In this document: piece by piece, positions 4,055 to 5,636 of the stretch
Layout: every line of letters starts with the position of its first letter
Numbering within the stretch: the first letter of the stretch is position 1
Assembly (NCBI GenBank): GCA_026996955.1
Contig: JALWJV010000425.1
Span: 2,991 to 8,626, forward strand
From: Deltaproteobacteria bacterium
Lineage (GTDB): Bacteria > Desulfobacterota > Dissulfuribacteria > Dissulfuribacterales > QOAL01
DNA: 5,636 nucleotides
Direction: 5' to 3'
Made by a program: the position numbers and the translations under genes
The notes under the pieces: generated by a model
The model's database searches: none
The model's input: the letters and a program-made list of their open reading frames with translations, nothing else
What the model was told of the DNA's origin: nothing

Positions 4055-5636
4055 ATGCGCAAAAAGATAGGCATAGGCATCAGTGATTTTGGCAGGCTAA
4101 GAAGAGAAAATTACTGCTTTATTGATAAATCGCTGTTCATCCAGGAAATCGTTCAGGCCGGAGCAGCTGTGATCCTTCTCCCCCGTCCGAGGCGCTTTGG
4201 CAAGACCCTTAACCTCTCCATGCTGAGGCACTTTTTTGAGCAAGTCCATGAGAATGAAGACATTGGTCAAAGAGAAGCGCTTTTTGAAGGACTTGCTATC
4301 AGGCAATGGGTTGAATTTAATGCCTATTTTGCCAAATATCCTGTGATTTTCCTTACCTTCAAAGATGTGAAAGAAAAAAGGTTCGCAGATGCCCTTTACA
4401 AGATGAAAGATGTCGTTTCACAGGAATATAAACGGCACAAAATTATCACAGGATCACTGGACAGCACAGACAAAGATTATTTTGAACGAATTGTTACCAT
4501 GCAGGTTGGAGAAGTTGAGCTTTCAATTTCTCTCCAACGATTGTCAAAATATCTTGCATCATATTACAAAACTCCACCTCTTATCCTGCTTGATGAATAC
4601 GACACCCCCATTCATGCTGCATGGCAGAACGGATATTACGATGAGATGATATCCTTCATGCGTGGCCTCCTGTCAGGTGCATTCAAGGACAATCCACATA
4701 TCTTAAAGGGGGTTATCACAGGCATTCTTCGAGTAGCCAAGGAGAGTATTTTTTCTGATCTTAACAACCTGGACATCTACACCATCCTGGATATACCGTT
4801 TTCTGACAAGTTCGGAATAACAAAAGAGGAAATGGAAGGGCTTTTCAGGGAATATGGTATTGAAAAACGTATTGCTGAGGCCGATTCCTGGTACAACGGA
4901 TACCAGTTTGGTGATCAAACCATATTCAACCCGTGGTCTATATTGAATTTTGTCAACAACTCCCCGCCCGTGCCTAAACCTTACTGGGCAAATACCTCAT
5001 CAAATGCACTGGTAAAAGAACTTATTGTGAATGCAGGCTTGAGTGTCAGGGACAACATTGAAAAACTCATTGCCGGCAAAAGCATAGAATCTGTAATTGA
5101 TGAGAACATCGTATTTCCTGCCCTGAATAATGATGAAAAGTATATCTACAGCCTGCTTTTCTTTAGTGGTTACTTAAAGTGTCTGAACAAACTTCCTGAG
5201 AAGCGCCACCTTAAATGCGAGCTTGCAATACCAAATGAAGAGGTAATGTATATCTTTGAAAATATCATATCCGGCTGGCTGACAGAGCGGTTTGAAAATG
5301 AAAAACTCCGCACCATGCTCAGGGCCCTTGTAGAGGCAAGGCTTGACCAGTTTCAGCGCCTGCTCAATGAATTCGTAATCACAACCCTCTCCTTTTTTGA
5401 TGCCAAAGGCAAAAATCCCGAGGCCGTGTTCCAGGCATTTATTTTGGGCATGCTGCTCAATCTGGGGCAGGAGTATGAGATAAGCTCCAACAGGGAGCTT
5501 GGTTATGGCCGGTATGATGTCCTGGCCCTGCCCAGGCATGACACAGAAAAGCCTGCAATCTTGATGGAGCTTAAGAGCATAACAGGTTTCTACGAAGAAG
5601 AACCGGACAAGGCAATATCAGATGCAGTCAGGCAGG
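4055..5636 (+). CDS. AAA-ATPase-like / PD-(D/E)XK nuclease family protein, 3' partial
   Basis: The frame is open for 527 codons and runs off the window end. The N-terminal part matches the AAA-ATPase-like family (Pfam AAA-ATPase_like): ENYCFIDKSLFI (18-29), the atypical P-loop LLPRPRRFGKT (41-51, K50/T51), Walker B LLDEYD (178-183), and ITGILRVAKESIFSDLNN (221-238), which probably covers the sensor region. After a linker comes the PDDEXK_9 (formerly DUF1703) nuclease domain, with D488 in GYGRYDV and E505/K507 in ILMELKS. These form the D...ExK catalytic signature, so the nuclease core looks intact. Perhaps a few dozen residues are missing beyond AISDAVRQ. The start is the first ATG after an in-frame stop at 4031 and has GAGGCGGGG six bases upstream. 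Such proteins occur in many paralogous copies in Bacteroidetes and anaerobic proteobacteria. Their role is not established; DNA processing, defence or mobile-element activity are guesses. Confidence 0.93.
   Translation, partial: MRKKIGIGISDFGRLRRENYCFIDKSLFIQEIVQAGAAVILLPRPRRFGKTLNLSMLRHFFEQVHENEDIGQREALFEGLAIRQWVEFNAYFAKYPVIFLTFKDVKEKRFADALYKMKDVVSQEYKRHKIITGSLDSTDKDYFERIVTMQVGEVELSISLQRLSKYLASYYKTPPLILLDEYDTPIHAAWQNGYYDEMISFMRGLLSGAFKDNPHILKGVITGILRVAKESIFSDLNNLDIYTILDIPFSDKFGITKEEMEGLFREYGIEKRIAEADSWYNGYQFGDQTIFNPWSILNFVNNSPPVPKPYWANTSSNALVKELIVNAGLSVRDNIEKLIAGKSIESVIDENIVFPALNNDEKYIYSLLFFSGYLKCLNKLPEKRHLKCELAIPNEEVMYIFENIISGWLTERFENEKLRTMLRALVEARLDQFQRLLNEFVITTLSFFDAKGKNPEAVFQAFILGMLLNLGQEYEISSNRELGYGRYDVLALPRHDTEKPAILMELKSITGFYEEEPDKAISDAVRQ

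Overview
This window carries two complete housekeeping genes and one 3'-truncated accessory gene. They are an ammonium transporter (amtB, +, 361-1695), a formate--tetrahydrofolate ligase (fhs, -, 1880-3643), and an AAA-ATPase-like/PD-(D/E)XK nuclease-family protein (+, 4055 to the window end). The layout is bacterial: strong Shine-Dalgarno sequences, an intrinsic terminator and a sigma-54-type promoter. The long, divergent FTHFS subtype, the sigma-54-type amtB promoter and the AAA/PD-(D/E)XK family together suggest an anaerobic bacterium, most likely of the Desulfobacterota (sulfate-reducing or syntrophic deltaproteobacterial type). That placement is inference from remembered family features, not from a search.

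Positions 1-360 are AT-rich and non-coding. They hold a possible weak terminator for an unseen upstream gene (16-40) and two symmetric or repeated elements that could be activator sites. A good -24/-12 sigma-54 promoter follows at 175-190, then a long leader of about 160 nt that can fold into mutually exclusive helices before the amtB start. This is the most intriguing non-coding part of the window. AmtB has the full set of pore residues (twin histidines, Phe gate, Am1 site) and a canonical C-terminal tail of the kind that binds GlnK, but no glnK follows it.

amtB and fhs are convergent. The 184-bp gap between their stop codons holds a 12-bp hairpin just after amtB and a perfect 12-bp hairpin followed by seven T on the minus strand, which is a textbook terminator for fhs. 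FTHFS makes 10-formyl-THF from formate, ATP and THF, which is the folate-dependent step of the Wood-Ljungdahl methyl branch and of C1 assimilation. This copy keeps the ATP- and folate-contacting residues but departs from the classical family signature at several positions.

A 411-bp divergent intergenic region (3644-4054) separates fhs from the third gene. It holds candidate promoters for both directions, a GC-rich hairpin and a hairpin abutting the fhs Shine-Dalgarno. The third gene, read for 527 codons without a stop, has the P-loop, LLDEYD Walker B and D...ExK nuclease signature of a widespread family whose biological role is not established. I see no tRNA, rRNA, CRISPR array, insertion sequence or integrase, and no clear multi-gene novel system. 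The best candidates for something undescribed are the amtB leader and the nuclease-ATPase.
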